A DNA stretch of 64,000 bases from Flavobacteriales bacterium. GTDB taxonomy: Bacteria; Bacteroidota; Bacteroidia; Flavobacteriales; Flavobacteriaceae. The DNA lies in contig WTIO01000059.1 of assembly GCA_011526365.1 (NCBI GenBank), positions 50,791 to 114,790 on the forward strand. The letters run 5' to 3'. Shown here piece by piece: positions 1 through 9,196 of the stretch (position 1 is the stretch's first letter; the number at the start of each line of letters is the position of its first letter). A program made the translations under genes and the position numbers. The notes under the pieces are model-generated. The model saw nothing but the letters and a program-made list of their open reading frames with translations. It was not told the origin of the DNA and did not search any database.

Positions 1-1323
1 AAACTTTTTCTTAAAGACCTAAGCAAAAAAAATGCCCCTTTAGTAGTAATGGCAGCTGACGATGAAAACGACCACTACCTCCTTGAGAGTGAAGGCAACA
101 CCCTATTTCTTGTAACCAATTACAAAGCACCCAATCAGCGACTGGTTAAGGTGTCAGCAAAAAATCCTGCCAAAGAAAATTGGAAGGATGTTATTCCCAA
201 TAAAGAACACGTACTCAGTGTGACTTCTGGAGGAGGGTATTTTTTCGCTGAATATATGATAGATGCAGTATCACAAGTCTATCAATACGATTTTGATGGT
301 ACTAATTTGGGTAAAATTGAACTCCCAGGCGTGGGATCTACTTCTGGGTTTTCAGGAAAAAAAGAAGATAACACCCTCTACTACCGCTTCACCAATTATG
401 CTACGCCTGGAGTAATTTATGCCTACACACCCAAAACTCAAGAAAGCAAGCTCTACTGGGAGCCCCCAATTGATTTTACCCCCAGTGATTATGTTTCTAC
501 TCAGGTGTTTTACACCTCTAAGGATGGTACTAAAGTACCAATGATTATCACCCACAAGAAAGGACTAAAACTAAACGGAAAAAACCCTACAATTCTGTAT
601 GGTTACGGAGGATTTAACGTCAGTTTAACCCCGCGATTTAGCACACAAAATGCGGTGTGGCTGGAACAGGGAGGAATTTATGCCGTGCCCAACCTCAGAG
701 GGGGTGGCGAATACGGAAAAGCATGGCATAAGGCCGGTACACAAATGCAAAAGCAAAATGTATTTGACGACTTTATTGCTGCTGCAGAATACCTAATTGA
801 AGAAAACTATACGTCATCCGACTATTTGGCCATTCGTGGGGGATCCAACGGGGGGCTTTTAGTGGGTGCCACAATGACGCAACGCCCCGAATTAATGAAA
901 GTAGCACTACCCGCTGTTGGTGTGCTCGATATGCTGCGCTACCACACCTTTACTGCTGGTGCAGGCTGGGCCTATGATTATGGTACAGCGGAGGGTTCAA
1001 AGGAAATGTTTGACTATTTAAAAGGGTATTCTCCTGTACATAATGTAACCCCCGGTGTGGCCTACCCTGCCACCCTAATTACCACAGGGGATCATGATGA
1101 CCGTGTGGTGCCAGCGCACTCCTTTAAATTTGCTGCTGAACTTCAAGACAAACATCAGGGAAGCAACCCTGTACTCATTCGCATTGAAACCAATGCCGGG
1201 CATGGGGCCGGTACTCCTGTAAGCAAACGCATTGAACAAGCAGCCGATATTTTTGGGTTTACCCTATACAATATGGGATTTCGCGTACTCCCCGAAAAGA
1301 CACAGGGAAAAATTAAGGGGTGA
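1..1323 (+). CDS. Prolyl oligopeptidase (family S9A), 5' end cut by window
   Basis: Serine peptidase that cleaves short peptides after proline. The frame is open from base 1, so the true start lies outside the window; 440 residues are visible, against about 700 for the family. Seen: the end of the beta-propeller, then the alpha/beta-hydrolase domain with GYGGFN (oxyanion region), the nucleophile in GGSNGGLL (Ser codon at 844), the acid in DHDDRVVP and the histidine in GHGAG. All three catalytic residues are intact. The internal ATG at 49 is not the start because in-frame coding sequence precedes it. A second S9A enzyme lies at 31258-33402, so the genome has at least two paralogues. It converges on the ABC-F gene with a 7 bp gap. 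Confidence 0.93.
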   Translation, partial: KLFLKDLSKKNAPLVVMAADDENDHYLLESEGNTLFLVTNYKAPNQRLVKVSAKNPAKENWKDVIPNKEHVLSVTSGGGYFFAEYMIDAVSQVYQYDFDGTNLGKIELPGVGSTSGFSGKKEDNTLYYRFTNYATPGVIYAYTPKTQESKLYWEPPIDFTPSDYVSTQVFYTSKDGTKVPMIITHKKGLKLNGKNPTILYGYGGFNVSLTPRFSTQNAVWLEQGGIYAVPNLRGGGEYGKAWHKAGTQMQKQNVFDDFIAAAEYLIEENYTSSDYLAIRGGSNGGLLVGATMTQRPELMKVALPAVGVLDMLRYHTFTAGAGWAYDYGTAEGSKEMFDYLKGYSPVHNVTPGVAYPATLITTGDHDDRVVPAHSFKFAAELQDKHQGSNPVLIRIETNAGHGAGTPVSKRIEQAADIFGFTLYNMGFRVLPEKTQGKIKG

Positions 1324-1330
1324 TTAATTG

Positions 1331-2953
1331 CTAGGCGTACATCTTTTCCCGTAGGTCCTTCACTTTAGGGTCCTGCATATAATCGTCAAAGGTTGTGTAA
1401 CGGTCAATAGCGCCCTGAGGGGTCAGCTCTAAAATCCTGTTCCCCACGGTTTGCGCAAAAGCATGATCGTGTGTGGCACACAACAGTGTTCCCTTAAAGT
1501 TTTTTAAGCTGTTGTTAAATGCAGTAATGGTTTCCAAATCTAAATGGTTGGTTGGCTCGTCTAGCATGAGTACATTGGCCCGCGTCATCATCATACGCGA
1601 AAGCATGCAACGCACTTTTTCACCCCCAGACAGAACGTTAGATCCCTTGAGTGCTTCTTCCCCACTAAAAAGCATTTTCCCTAAAAACCCGCGTAAATAG
1701 ACTTCCTCGCGTTCTTCATCGGTTTTGGCCCACTGTCGCAGCCAATCCACCAAATTCATAGCGTCAGAAAAGTAATCGTCATGATTAAGAGGCAAGTAAG
1801 CGGTTTGTGTGGTCACTCCCCAATCTACTTTTCCTGTGTCGGGCTTTAATTGCTGGTTAATGATCTCAAAAAAAGCAGTTACAGCGCGGGAGTCTTTTGA
1901 AAATACAATCACCTTGTCCCCTTTGGCCAAATTGATGTTTACCTTGGAGAACAATTGTTCGCCTTCCATTGCATAGGAAAGAGATTCTACATTAAGGATT
2001 TGGTCTCCCGCCTGACGTTCCTGTTCAAAAATCAGTGCAGGATATCTTCTGCTGGAAGGCCGAATTTCCTCAATATTTAACTTTTCAATCATTTTTTTAC
2101 GGGAAGTAGCCTGTTTGGATTTTGCTACATTGGCGGAAAAACGAGCAATAAATTCCTGCAGCTCCTTCTTCTTTTCTTCAGCTTTTTTGTTTTGCTGTGC
2201 CCGTTGACGCGCCGCCAACTGACTGGATTCATACCAAAAGGTGTAGTTCCCCGAATAGTGATTGATTTTTCCAAAGTCGATATCAGAAATATGGGTACAC
2301 ACGGCGTCTAAAAAATGACGGTCGTGCGAAACAACAATTACCGTGTGCTCATATTGGGCTAAAAAGGCTTCCAGCCAATTGATGGTTTCATAGTCCAGAT
2401 CGTTGGTGGGCTCGTCCATAATCAACACATCGGGAGTACCAAACAGGGCTTGAGCCAAAAGTACACGTACTTTTTGTTTTCCGTCCAAATCGGACATTTG
2501 CCCATAGTGCAAACTTTCAGGAATTCCTAAATTGGACAATAAGGTGGCGGCTTCACTATCAGCATTCCAACCATTCATTTCTTCAAATTCTAACTGCAAG
2601 GCCCCCACACGTTCCCCATCGGTATCAGAAAAATCCTCCTTGGCATAAATGGCCTCCATTTCACTTTTAACACGAAACAGCTCGGCATTTCCCCGTAAAA
2701 CTGTCTCCAGTACAGGAAAGGCATCGCAGGCGTTGTGGTTTTGTTCCAACACCGACAAGCGTTTGCCGGGTTCTAGCTGGATGTTGCCCGAATTGGGCTC
2801 TAAAACACCCGAAAGCACTTTTAAAAAAGTGGATTTTCCCGCACCATTGGCGCCAATTATTCCATAGCAGTTCCCCGCAGTGAAAGTAATATTGACCTCG
2901 TCAAATAAAATGCGTTTTCCAAATTGGACAGAAACGTTGTTGGCTGTTAACAT
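1331..2953 (-). CDS. ABC-F family ATPase (YbiT-like), translation-associated
   Basis: Soluble protein with two nucleotide-binding domains and no membrane segment, as in ABC-F factors that act on the ribosome. From the ATG at 2953 it has 540 residues; a longer GTG-type reading from 2998 adds 15 residues lacking family character, while MLTANNVSVQFGK is the usual N-terminus. NBD1 has Walker A GANGAGKST (34-42), a variant signature LDGKQKVRVLLAQ and Walker B LIMDEPTNDLD. A charged linker rich in K and E follows, as in the P-site tRNA interaction motif. NBD2 keeps LSGGEKVR and LMLDEPTNHLD, but its Walker A is replaced by FSKDSRAVTAFF near residue 350, with no GKS/T. YbiT-type is inferred from length and the NBD1 signature. 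Confidence 0.9.
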   Translation of the reverse strand: MLTANNVSVQFGKRILFDEVNITFTAGNCYGIIGANGAGKSTFLKVLSGVLEPNSGNIQLEPGKRLSVLEQNHNACDAFPVLETVLRGNAELFRVKSEMEAIYAKEDFSDTDGERVGALQLEFEEMNGWNADSEAATLLSNLGIPESLHYGQMSDLDGKQKVRVLLAQALFGTPDVLIMDEPTNDLDYETINWLEAFLAQYEHTVIVVSHDRHFLDAVCTHISDIDFGKINHYSGNYTFWYESSQLAARQRAQQNKKAEEKKKELQEFIARFSANVAKSKQATSRKKMIEKLNIEEIRPSSRRYPALIFEQERQAGDQILNVESLSYAMEGEQLFSKVNINLAKGDKVIVFSKDSRAVTAFFEIINQQLKPDTGKVDWGVTTQTAYLPLNHDDYFSDAMNLVDWLRQWAKTDEEREEVYLRGFLGKMLFSGEEALKGSNVLSGGEKVRCMLSRMMMTRANVLMLDEPTNHLDLETITAFNNSLKNFKGTLLCATHDHAFAQTVGNRILELTPQGAIDRYTTFDDYMQDPKVKDLREKMYA

Positions 2954-3057
2954 TTGGTAATTTTTTCGCAAAAGTAAACAAAACCACTGGAGTGCCATGA
3001 CTTTTTTTTACCTTCGAATGGTGTGCATAAGAACCCTTAGTATTTGATTGTAAGCCG

Positions 3058-4449
3058 ATGAAAAATAGCCAGATTTCAACTTTCACCTTTCTTCTTTTAG
3101 CCTTTTTTATTTTCGGTAGCAGCTGTACACGAACTACCAACGAAGGTTTATTCTTTGGCGGGCAAATCATCAATCCAACAGCCCCCTATGTTACCCTCTA
3201 CAAGGATAATGTTGCCATTGACTGCCTACTGCTCAATGAAGACAACCGATTTTTTAAGCAGTACGACAGTCTTGTGGACGGTATTTATACCCTAGAACAC
3301 ATCCCACACCACCAATCTATTTTTATAGAAAAAGGAGATAGTATGTGGGTGCGCATCAATACCAGTGCATTTCAGGAATCAGCAGTTTTTTCCGGTAAGG
3401 GGGCTCCAAAAAACAATTTCCTCATCGAATTGGAATTGCAGTTGGAACGGGAAAATGATTTTTTGGCAGGAATGTATTCTGAAAATCAGTTGGTTTTTAA
3501 GCGAATCATTGATTCATTAAAAGAAGAAAAACGCCTACTGTGGAAACAATTGGATAGTTTTAATGCGCAAACCACTTTTGCTAAAGACATCACCCGTTCT
3601 GCCTTCATTTATCCTTATGCTACGCGCTTGGAACGCTATGCCCTACTGCGTGGTACCCAATGGAATGCAGCGGAAGACAGTGTGTTTTTTGACTTTAGAA
3701 GTTCCTTAGACTTCAACGCCAACGATTTATCCTTTTTTGATCCTTACATTAATTACCTGCTCAATTACCTCAATCAGGAGGTGTTGGACAGTGGACAAAA
3801 CTATTTCCTTGCCCAACAAGAATCGGAGCACAATTACAAGCGAATGCAGTTGATTGACGCTGCAATTAAAGGGGAAGACCTGCGCAATAACTTGTCGCGT
3901 GCTGTAGCCCTGGAAGAAATCTTAAATTTTGAAAATCACAAGTTGCACAGTGACTTTTTGGATTTGTATTTCAAGATAAACAGTTCGCCTTCATATTTAA
4001 AAGAAGTTACTGCAATCCATAAGGACATTGATGACTTGCGCATTGGGGCGCAACTGCCCGAGATCGAATTACAAAACAGCAGCATGAAAAAGGTTAAAAG
4101 CAATTTGCTTTTTGATGGACGCCCAGTAGTCATTTACTTTTGGTCGCAAACCGAAATGAACCACTACAGAAAAACCATAGCGCAAACCCGAAAACTAAGC
4201 CAAAAATTCCCCCAATACCGTTTTATAGGGGTTTGCATTCAACCGTTTAATGCAATGGCACTGCAAGCCAACAATGTGATGGGCTTAAATGCTCAAGATC
4301 AGTTTGCAGCTTTTGAATTTGAAGAAATTAGTAAAAAATGGGTAATAACCTTACTCAATAAGGCGATAGTTACCGATGCGCAGGGAGGCATTATTGACGG
4401 CTTCGCCAATTATTTAGCCCCCAATTTTGAGGAGGTGCTCAACAACTAA
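3058..4449 (+). CDS. Lipoprotein with C-terminal thioredoxin-like fold lacking CxxC
   Basis: 463 residues. The N-terminus is a lipoprotein signal: basic start, hydrophobic stretch, then FGSSC with the acylated Cys at 23, so it is probably anchored to the periplasmic or outer membrane. The middle is helical and charged, like the DUF4369/TlpA-type lipoproteins of Bacteroidota. The C-terminal part (from about 325) reads GAQLPEIEL and [16 protein letters not shown], which aligns with the start of TlpA/ResA thioredoxin domains, but the position of the redox WCxxC holds TEMNH. A redox role is therefore unlikely. A TACCTTCG promoter-like element lies at 3009-3016. The 3' end overlaps the convergent transaldolase gene by 4 bp. 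Confidence 0.75.
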   Translation: MKNSQISTFTFLLLAFFIFGSSCTRTTNEGLFFGGQIINPTAPYVTLYKDNVAIDCLLLNEDNRFFKQYDSLVDGIYTLEHIPHHQSIFIEKGDSMWVRINTSAFQESAVFSGKGAPKNNFLIELELQLERENDFLAGMYSENQLVFKRIIDSLKEEKRLLWKQLDSFNAQTTFAKDITRSAFIYPYATRLERYALLRGTQWNAAEDSVFFDFRSSLDFNANDLSFFDPYINYLLNYLNQEVLDSGQNYFLAQQESEHNYKRMQLIDAAIKGEDLRNNLSRAVALEEILNFENHKLHSDFLDLYFKINSSPSYLKEVTAIHKDIDDLRIGAQLPEIELQNSSMKKVKSNLLFDGRPVVIYFWSQTEMNHYRKTIAQTRKLSQKFPQYRFIGVCIQPFNAMALQANNVMGLNAQDQFAAFEFEEISKKWVITLLNKAIVTDAQGGIIDGFANYLAPNFEEVLNN

Positions 4450-5099
4450 TTCCCTTTTTTATAATCGGCTAAGAATTTTTCTAAACCAATATCGGTCAAG
4501 GGGTGCTTCAATAAACCAGTGATAGCAGACAAGGGGCCTGTCATCACATCGGCTCCTGCATGGGCACAGGAAATGATATGCATCGTATGGCGAACAGAGG
4601 CCGCTAAAATTTCGGTTTCAAAGGCGTAATTGTCATAAATGTTACGGATATCCTCAATCAATTGGATGCCGTCGGTAGAAACATCGTCCAAGCGACCAAT
4701 GAATGGGGATACATAGGTGGCGCCCGCTTTTGCCGCCAAAAGTGCTTGCCCAGGAGAAAATACCAGAGTACAATTTGTTTTTATCCCTTTATCGGAAAAA
4801 TACTTTAGCGCCTTAACCCCTTCTTTAATCATAGGAATTTTCACCACAATTTGTGGGTGCAAGGCAGCCAGTGCCTCTCCTTCTTTTACCATACCTTCAA
4901 AATCTACAGCAATTACTTCTGCAGAAACATCTCCTTCCACAGCTTCACAAATGGACACATAGTGTTTGAGAATATGCTCATGTCCAGTGATACCCTCTTT
5001 TGCCATTAAGGAAGGGTTGGTGGTAACGCCATCAAGAATACCGAGGTCTTGGGCTTCCTTAATTTGATCGAGATTGGCGGTGTCAATAAAAAATTTCAT
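4446..5099 (-). CDS. fsa: Transaldolase-like fructose-6-phosphate aldolase (small TalB/MipB form)
   Basis: 217 residues, the length of the small transaldolase/fructose-6-phosphate aldolase subfamily rather than the 310-residue classical TalB. Class I aldolase of the pentose phosphate area, forming a Schiff base with dihydroxyacetone units. Seen: [16 protein letters not shown] start, TTNPSLM, the catalytic lysine in VVKIPM (Lys87), and [12 protein letters not shown] near the C-terminal third. Members of this family in Bacteroidota usually act as transaldolase; sequence alone does not separate the two activities. The ATG at 5099 agrees with the family start. It is followed by the SDR gene upstream on the same strand (12 bp spacing), so the two may be cotranscribed. 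Confidence 0.92.
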   Translation of the reverse strand: MKFFIDTANLDQIKEAQDLGILDGVTTNPSLMAKEGITGHEHILKHYVSICEAVEGDVSAEVIAVDFEGMVKEGEALAALHPQIVVKIPMIKEGVKALKYFSDKGIKTNCTLVFSPGQALLAAKAGATYVSPFIGRLDDVSTDGIQLIEDIRNIYDNYAFETEILAASVRHTMHIISCAHAGADVMTGPLSAITGLLKHPLTDIGLEKFLADYKKGN

Positions 5100-5110
5100 A
5101 AAGTATGGTG

Positions 5111-5917
5111 TTATAGTTTATAGTGATTGCGTAATAATTTTTCAAAAACTGTACTGGGTAAAATCCCTTTTAGAAAAATAGACAATTTTTGCATAAAAGG
5201 CCCCACGCGGTAATGAACTTTTCTTTTTTTAGTAGTGATGAGTTGTGCTATGACTTCAGCAACCTCCCTAGGGTCGTTGCCTTCGTCTACATGGGCATTC
5301 ATAGTATCTAAAGACCATTCATAGGCTTTAAAATAAGGAGATTCTTTTTTTAGGGGGCTATAATAGCGGCGGTCTGCAATGGCAGTAGCATAGTCTCCAG
5401 GGGCTAAAGTAACCACATCAATACCGAAGGCGCGTACTTCCATACGCAGGGCTTCAGACAGCAATTGTAGCGCCCCCTTTGAAGCACTATAAGCACCGCG
5501 AAAGGGTAGCCCCATAGAGGCACCAATGGAAGTAATATTAATAATTAGCCCTTGCTTTTTAGCACGCATCAGCGGCAGTACCTGCTGAATGACAGCCAAA
5601 GGGCCAAAGCAATTGGTATTAAAATGTGCTTGCAATGCCGCTTGTTCCAATTCTTCTACAGGACCAGTTATTCCTTGCCCTGCATTATTAATCAATACGT
5701 CCACACGGCCGTATTCTTTTTCCAAGCGCTGAACACAGCGCACAATACTTTTGGAGTCATTTAAATCTAAAGGCCAAAGGCTGTAGGAGTCCGGAGCGGG
5801 ATATTTTTTTGGGTCTCTACAAGTTCCAATTACGGTGTATCCTTTTTGGGCAAGGAAAGCCGCTGTAGATTTTCCCAATCCCGAGGAGGCGCCCGTAACG
5901 AATACTATTTTTGTCAA
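5111..5917 (-). CDS. Short-chain dehydrogenase/reductase, TTG start
   Basis: NAD(P)-dependent oxidoreductase of the classical SDR family, substrate unknown. Taking the TTG at 5917 as start gives 268 residues: TGASSGLG nucleotide motif at 8-15, NNAG at 77-80, catalytic Ser130, Tyr143 and Lys147 (YSASK). No ATG exists upstream of the nucleotide motif. The alternatives are this TTG and another at 5938, and the latter lies inside the 3' stem of the SRP RNA, so I prefer 5917, which also gives the typical [12 protein letters not shown] start. Its position 15 bp behind the SRP RNA suggests expression by read-through of that transcript. The C-terminus has a hydrophobic patch near [12 protein letters not shown]. 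Confidence 0.88.
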   Translation of the reverse strand: MTKIVFVTGASSGLGKSTAAFLAQKGYTVIGTCRDPKKYPAPDSYSLWPLDLNDSKSIVRCVQRLEKEYGRVDVLINNAGQGITGPVEELEQAALQAHFNTNCFGPLAVIQQVLPLMRAKKQGLIINITSIGASMGLPFRGAYSASKGALQLLSEALRMEVRAFGIDVVTLAPGDYATAIADRRYYSPLKKESPYFKAYEWSLDTMNAHVDEGNDPREVAEVIAQLITTKKRKVHYRVGPFMQKLSIFLKGILPSTVFEKLLRNHYKL

Positions 5918-5931
5918 TGGATAATTAAAAA

Positions 5932-6029
5932 TGGGCAAGCGATCTGTATCACACCGCTACAACCGCCTACCCTTGCTGCGTTCCCGCCCTGGGGGGATTC
6001 GGCAGGAGCTGGTTGTACAGGACTTGCCC
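5932..6029 (-). ncRNA. ffs: Small signal recognition particle RNA (4.5S-like)
   Basis: RNA core of the signal recognition particle, partner of Ffh for cotranslational membrane targeting. Read on the minus strand, the ends pair as GGGCAAG (6029-6023) with CTTGCCC (5939-5933). Next come GTACAACC and GGTTGTAG arms, and the apex carries the universally conserved tetraloop-and-internal-loop region CAGGGCGGGAACGCAGCAAGG. Length is about 98 nt, the size of the small bacterial form. The 3' stem is followed by ATTTTT (5932-5927), which would serve for termination. Ends are set by the closing stem and the promoter and may be off by a few bases. Confidence 0.93.
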
Positions 6030-6033
6030 AGCA

Positions 6034-6064
6034 CAAAAATACAGTTTTTAGCACGGGCCACAAA
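6034..6064 (-). promoter_or_regulatory. Promoter of the SRP RNA (Bacteroidota type)
   Basis: Minus strand: TTTG at 6064-6061, a 19 bp spacer, then TATTTTTG at 6041-6034. This is an exact match to the Bacteroidota sigma-factor consensus (-33 TTTG, about 19-21 bp, -7 TAnnTTTG). The first G of the RNA closing stem follows about 5 bases later. Confidence 0.8.
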
Positions 6065-6066
6065 GA

Positions 6067-6097
6067 TTGGATTACTGAAATTTATTAAATACCTTCG
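6067..6097 (+). promoter_or_regulatory. Probable promoter of the glutaminyl cyclase gene
   Basis: TTG at 6067-6069, a 20 bp spacer, then TACCTTCG at 6090-6097, one base from the TAnnTTTG element. The ATG follows at 6111, so the leader would be under 10 nt. It lies back to back with the SRP RNA promoter. Confidence 0.4.
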
Positions 6098-6110
6098 TTT
6101 AAAACTTGTG

Positions 6111-7130
6111 ATGAAATACACGCTCCTCTTCTTGCTTCCCTGGCTTTTTTTAAAATGCGGTGATGCAAAAATTCCTTCCTATAAATTGCGCCTTAAAAGC
6201 AGTGCAAAACGCTTGAGCGCTGGAGACACCCTGCGCCTGCAAGTCCCTGATAAAAAACAGGTAATCGATTCAATACATTATTATTGGGACAGCACACCTA
6301 TTGCGGCAGTATATGCAATTCCCAAACAAAACTTAGGATCGCATACCGTGAGCGCCAAAGTGTATGCCGAAGGAAAAGTTACCACTGTGGAAAAACCAGT
6401 ACAGCTCCATGCCAGTAGTGCACCAGAGGTGTATACCTATACAATTAAAAACAGCTTTCCCCACGACACCGAGGCCTACACCCAAGGTTTAGAGTTTTAT
6501 CGGGATACACTCTACGAAAGCACAGGTTTAAGAGGACAATCTACCTTGCGGAAAGTAGACTATATCACGGGAGAAGTGCTACAACAAGAAAATCTTAATA
6601 AGGTCTATTTTGGAGAAGGCCTCACCCTACTCAACAAGGTGGCCTATCAATTGACCTGGCAAGAAAATATCGCCTTTGTTTACAACCCCGAAACTTTAGA
6701 AACCCTGCGTTCATTTTCTTATGAAAACAGCAAAGAAGGTTGGGGGCTGTGCAATGATGGTACCTATTTATACAAATCCGATGGCACCAATAAAATTTGG
6801 AAGCTCGACCCCGAAACAGGAAAGGAATTGAGCCATATTGAAGTGATGACCAATAAGGCAGCCCTCAACAAACTCAACGAATTGGAATGGATAAATGGAA
6901 AGATTTATGCCAACACCTACCAGTTTAATAAAGAAGTAGCCGTAATTGTAAATCCTACTTCCGGAGCGGTTGAAGGGGTCATCGACTTTACGGGATTAAA
7001 AGAAAAGGTAGATCAAATCCCCACGTTAAATGTCCTTAACGGTATTGCCTACCACCCTAAAAAAAAGACCCTCTTCGTAACGGGAAAAAATTGGAGTAAA
7101 CTCTTTGAAGTGGTGCTCGAAAAGAAATAA
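6111..7130 (+). CDS. Glutaminyl-peptide cyclotransferase (plant-type beta-propeller)
   Basis: Converts N-terminal glutamine of exported proteins to pyroglutamate. The ATG at 6111 gives 339 residues, starting MKYTLLFLLPWLFLKCGD, a hydrophobic signal ending in Cys16 that may be a lipobox. The reading frame stays open upstream to 5931, but that part overlaps the SRP RNA and has no signal-like start, so it is rejected. The body (from about residue 100) shows FPHDTEAYTQGLEF, STGLRGQSTLRKVD, EGLTLL, EGWGLCNDGTYLYKSDGT, LNELEWINGKIYANTYQ and LNGIAYHP, the repeat landmarks of glutamine cyclotransferase family 2 (papaya type). The N-terminal 80 residues look like an Ig-like beta domain. The thioesterase start shares the last base of its stop. 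Confidence 0.9.
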   Translation: MKYTLLFLLPWLFLKCGDAKIPSYKLRLKSSAKRLSAGDTLRLQVPDKKQVIDSIHYYWDSTPIAAVYAIPKQNLGSHTVSAKVYAEGKVTTVEKPVQLHASSAPEVYTYTIKNSFPHDTEAYTQGLEFYRDTLYESTGLRGQSTLRKVDYITGEVLQQENLNKVYFGEGLTLLNKVAYQLTWQENIAFVYNPETLETLRSFSYENSKEGWGLCNDGTYLYKSDGTNKIWKLDPETGKELSHIEVMTNKAALNKLNELEWINGKIYANTYQFNKEVAVIVNPTSGAVEGVIDFTGLKEKVDQIPTLNVLNGIAYHPKKKTLFVTGKNWSKLFEVVLEKK

Positions 7131-7531
7131 TGGCAGCACCCAAAATATTTCAACAAACCTTAAAGGTAACAGCAGCGCATATAGACGGACTACATCACGT
7201 AAATAATGTACAATACTTGTACTGGGTACAAGAAATTGCCAAGGCCCATTGGCGTGAAATCACCAATAACACCGTCATGGAAGGCGTGTGGGTGGTACGA
7301 CAACACAATATTGTTTACAAAAAACCTGCCTACGAGGGGGACATTCTAAAAATCAGCACTTTTGTTCGCTCTCTTAAGGGGCCACTATCGGAGCGGATAG
7401 TGCATATTCACAATACAGAAAACAATACCTTATTGGTGCAGTGTACAACCCAGTGGTGTTTTATAGAAGCCGCAACGCGTAAGGTGTTGCCCGCTCCTGC
7501 TCTTCTCAAAGAGTTTGTACTGCCAGAATAG
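7130..7531 (+). CDS. Acyl-CoA thioesterase, hotdog fold (4HBT/FatA-like)
   Basis: 133 residues, typical of single-domain hotdog thioesterases that hydrolyse acyl-CoA or acyl-ACP. Seen: the N-terminal DGLHHVNNVQYLYWVQE segment, which matches the helix-strand active-site motif of this family (His/Asn after the D/G pair), then GVWVVRQHNIVYKKPAYEGD and the central beta strands. No signal peptide, so cytoplasmic. Its ATG overlaps the stop of the glutaminyl cyclase by one base (taATG), indicating translational coupling although the functions seem unrelated. The natural substrate cannot be told from sequence. It converges on glyA with a 2 bp gap. Confidence 0.88.
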   Translation: MAAPKIFQQTLKVTAAHIDGLHHVNNVQYLYWVQEIAKAHWREITNNTVMEGVWVVRQHNIVYKKPAYEGDILKISTFVRSLKGPLSERIVHIHNTENNTLLVQCTTQWCFIEAATRKVLPAPALLKEFVLPE

Positions 7532-7533
7532 TT

Positions 7534-8805
7534 TTAGACTTGAAATAATGGACGGTGCGACATAAAGGCATGCACTTCTTGTGCCACCGCTTCAATTGTG
7601 GCACTATCTTCAGCATTTTCAATTACCCGATCAACAAATGCTACCACTGTTTCCATATCTGCTTCAACTAAACCACGCGTAGTAATGGCAGCAGTTCCAA
7701 AACGAATACCCGAAGTCACAAATGGAGAGCGATCGTCAAAGGGTACCATATTTTTATTGGCGGTTATTTCGGCTTGTACTAAGGCCGCTTCGGCAGCTTT
7801 GCCAGTAATTCCTTTATTACGCAGGTCAATAAGCATCATATGATTATCGGTACCCCCAGAAATAATGTGGTAGTCTCGGGCCACTAGAGCTTTTGCCATG
7901 GCCTGTGCATTTTTTTGCACCTGTTCCATATAGCTTTTATATCCGGGCTGCAAGGCTTCTCCAAAAGCTACGGCTTTAGCGGCTACAACGTGCTCCAAAG
8001 GCCCCCCTTGATTGCCGGGAAATACAGCCAAATCTAATAAAGCAGACATTTTACGGAGACTGCCATTTTTTAAAGTAATACCAAAAGGATTGTCAAAATC
8101 CTGCCCCATTAATATCAACCCCCCACGAGGGCCACGTAAGGTTTTGTGGGTGGTGGTGGTCACCACATGACAATGCGGTAAGGGATTGTTGAGCAAACCC
8201 GTAGCAATTAGCCCCGATGGATGCGAAATATCTGCCAATAAGAAGGCGCCTATAGCATCGGCGATTTCACGAAAACGCTTAAAGTCAATATCGCGAGAGT
8301 AGGCCGACGCTCCTGCAATGAGCATTTTGGGTTGTACTTCTTCGGCGATTTTAGCAATCGTATCGTAATTTAAACGTCCTGTCTCTTTTTCTACCCCGTA
8401 AAAATGCGCTTTGTACAAACGTCCCGAAAAATTCACGGGAGACCCATGGGTTAAATGCCCTCCATGCGCGAGGTCAAAACCGAGGATTTTGTCACCAGGA
8501 TTTAAAAATGCATGGAACACTGCCGTATTCGCCTGAGATCCCGAATGGGGTTGCACGTTGGCATACGCAGCGCCAAAAAGTTCTTTTGCTCGGTCTATAG
8601 CAAGTTGTTCGATCTCGTCAACTACTTCACAACCACCGTAATACCGCTTCCCGGGATAGCCCTCAGCATATTTGTTGGTAAGTACCGAACCCGTAGCTTC
8701 CATCACTGCAGGGCTTGTAAAATTCTCAGAAGCAATAAGTTCTATACCATTGCGCTGTCGTTGATCTTCTTTTGCGATTAAATCAAAAACCAGGGCGTCC
8801 TTCAT
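7534..8805 (-). CDS. glyA: Serine hydroxymethyltransferase
   Basis: Interconverts serine and glycine with transfer of a one-carbon unit to tetrahydrofolate; PLP enzyme of the cytoplasm. 423 residues, full length for bacterial GlyA. Seen: [22 protein letters not shown] near the N-terminus, [39 protein letters not shown] and the PLP lysine in [14 protein letters not shown], followed by FPGNQGGP. The ATG at 8805 fits the family start. A promoter -7 element lies about 17 bp upstream, and the gene is monocistronic by spacing. Confidence 0.97.
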   Translation of the reverse strand: MKDALVFDLIAKEDQRQRNGIELIASENFTSPAVMEATGSVLTNKYAEGYPGKRYYGGCEVVDEIEQLAIDRAKELFGAAYANVQPHSGSQANTAVFHAFLNPGDKILGFDLAHGGHLTHGSPVNFSGRLYKAHFYGVEKETGRLNYDTIAKIAEEVQPKMLIAGASAYSRDIDFKRFREIADAIGAFLLADISHPSGLIATGLLNNPLPHCHVVTTTTHKTLRGPRGGLILMGQDFDNPFGITLKNGSLRKMSALLDLAVFPGNQGGPLEHVVAAKAVAFGEALQPGYKSYMEQVQKNAQAMAKALVARDYHIISGGTDNHMMLIDLRNKGITGKAAEAALVQAEITANKNMVPFDDRSPFVTSGIRFGTAAITTRGLVEADMETVVAFVDRVIENAEDSATIEAVAQEVHAFMSHRPLFQV

Positions 8806-8821
8806 CTAGTTCAAATTTTGT

Positions 8822-8829
8822 CAAAATTA
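8822..8829 (-). promoter_or_regulatory. Likely -7 element of the glyA promoter
   Basis: Minus-strand TAATTTTG, a perfect TAnnTTTG, ending 17 bp before the glyA ATG. No clear -33 TTTG is seen at the usual distance, so only the -7 half is supported. Confidence 0.4.
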
Positions 8830-8898
8830 GCAATTATCAACTTGTTGCACCCCGAAAAACGTCCCATTTTTATTAACTTATCCCAAATTAATTAACAG

Positions 8899-9090
8899 AT
8901 GCCCAAATCGTTATACCTACTAACACTATGCCTATGCTTTGGCTGTGTTACCGTTCAATCTACCCAAAAACAGCAGCGGTATTGGGTGTTTACATTTATG
9001 GGCGTGCTGCAGACAACTTTGTAAAACGCTATCCAAAACCCCTACTCGCCTCGGCCCTACACCCGATTTGCTCGCTCCCGTAATTCATGA
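8899..9090 (+). pseudogene. Probable remnant of an exported protein gene
   Basis: The 391 bp between glyA and clpB contains no intact gene. An ATG at 8899 opens 41 codons (stop 9022-9024) that begin with a convincing lipoprotein-type signal, MPKSLYLLTLCLCFGC, followed by QKQQRYWVF. After that the frame breaks; another frame downstream reads NPYSPRPYTRFARS. The QRYWV..F and SPR pieces remind me of the N-terminus of flavobacterial secreted subtilisin-like (S8) proteases, which would make this a frameshifted, truncated gene. The identification is a guess from short pieces. A short lipoprotein of 41 residues is the alternative. Confidence 0.3.
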
Positions 9091-9196
9091 GCTAGAACAG
9101 GACAATATGTCTTGATTTACAACATATTAACCGCCATTTCGACAGGTTTTTTCGGCTGGAATAGCTTTTGATTGCTTCCGAACAAAAAACAACCCC

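Noticed and set aside
5931-6110. N-terminal extension of the glutaminyl cyclase
   Set aside because: It coincides with the SRP RNA on the other strand; the ATG at 6111 opens a signal peptide.
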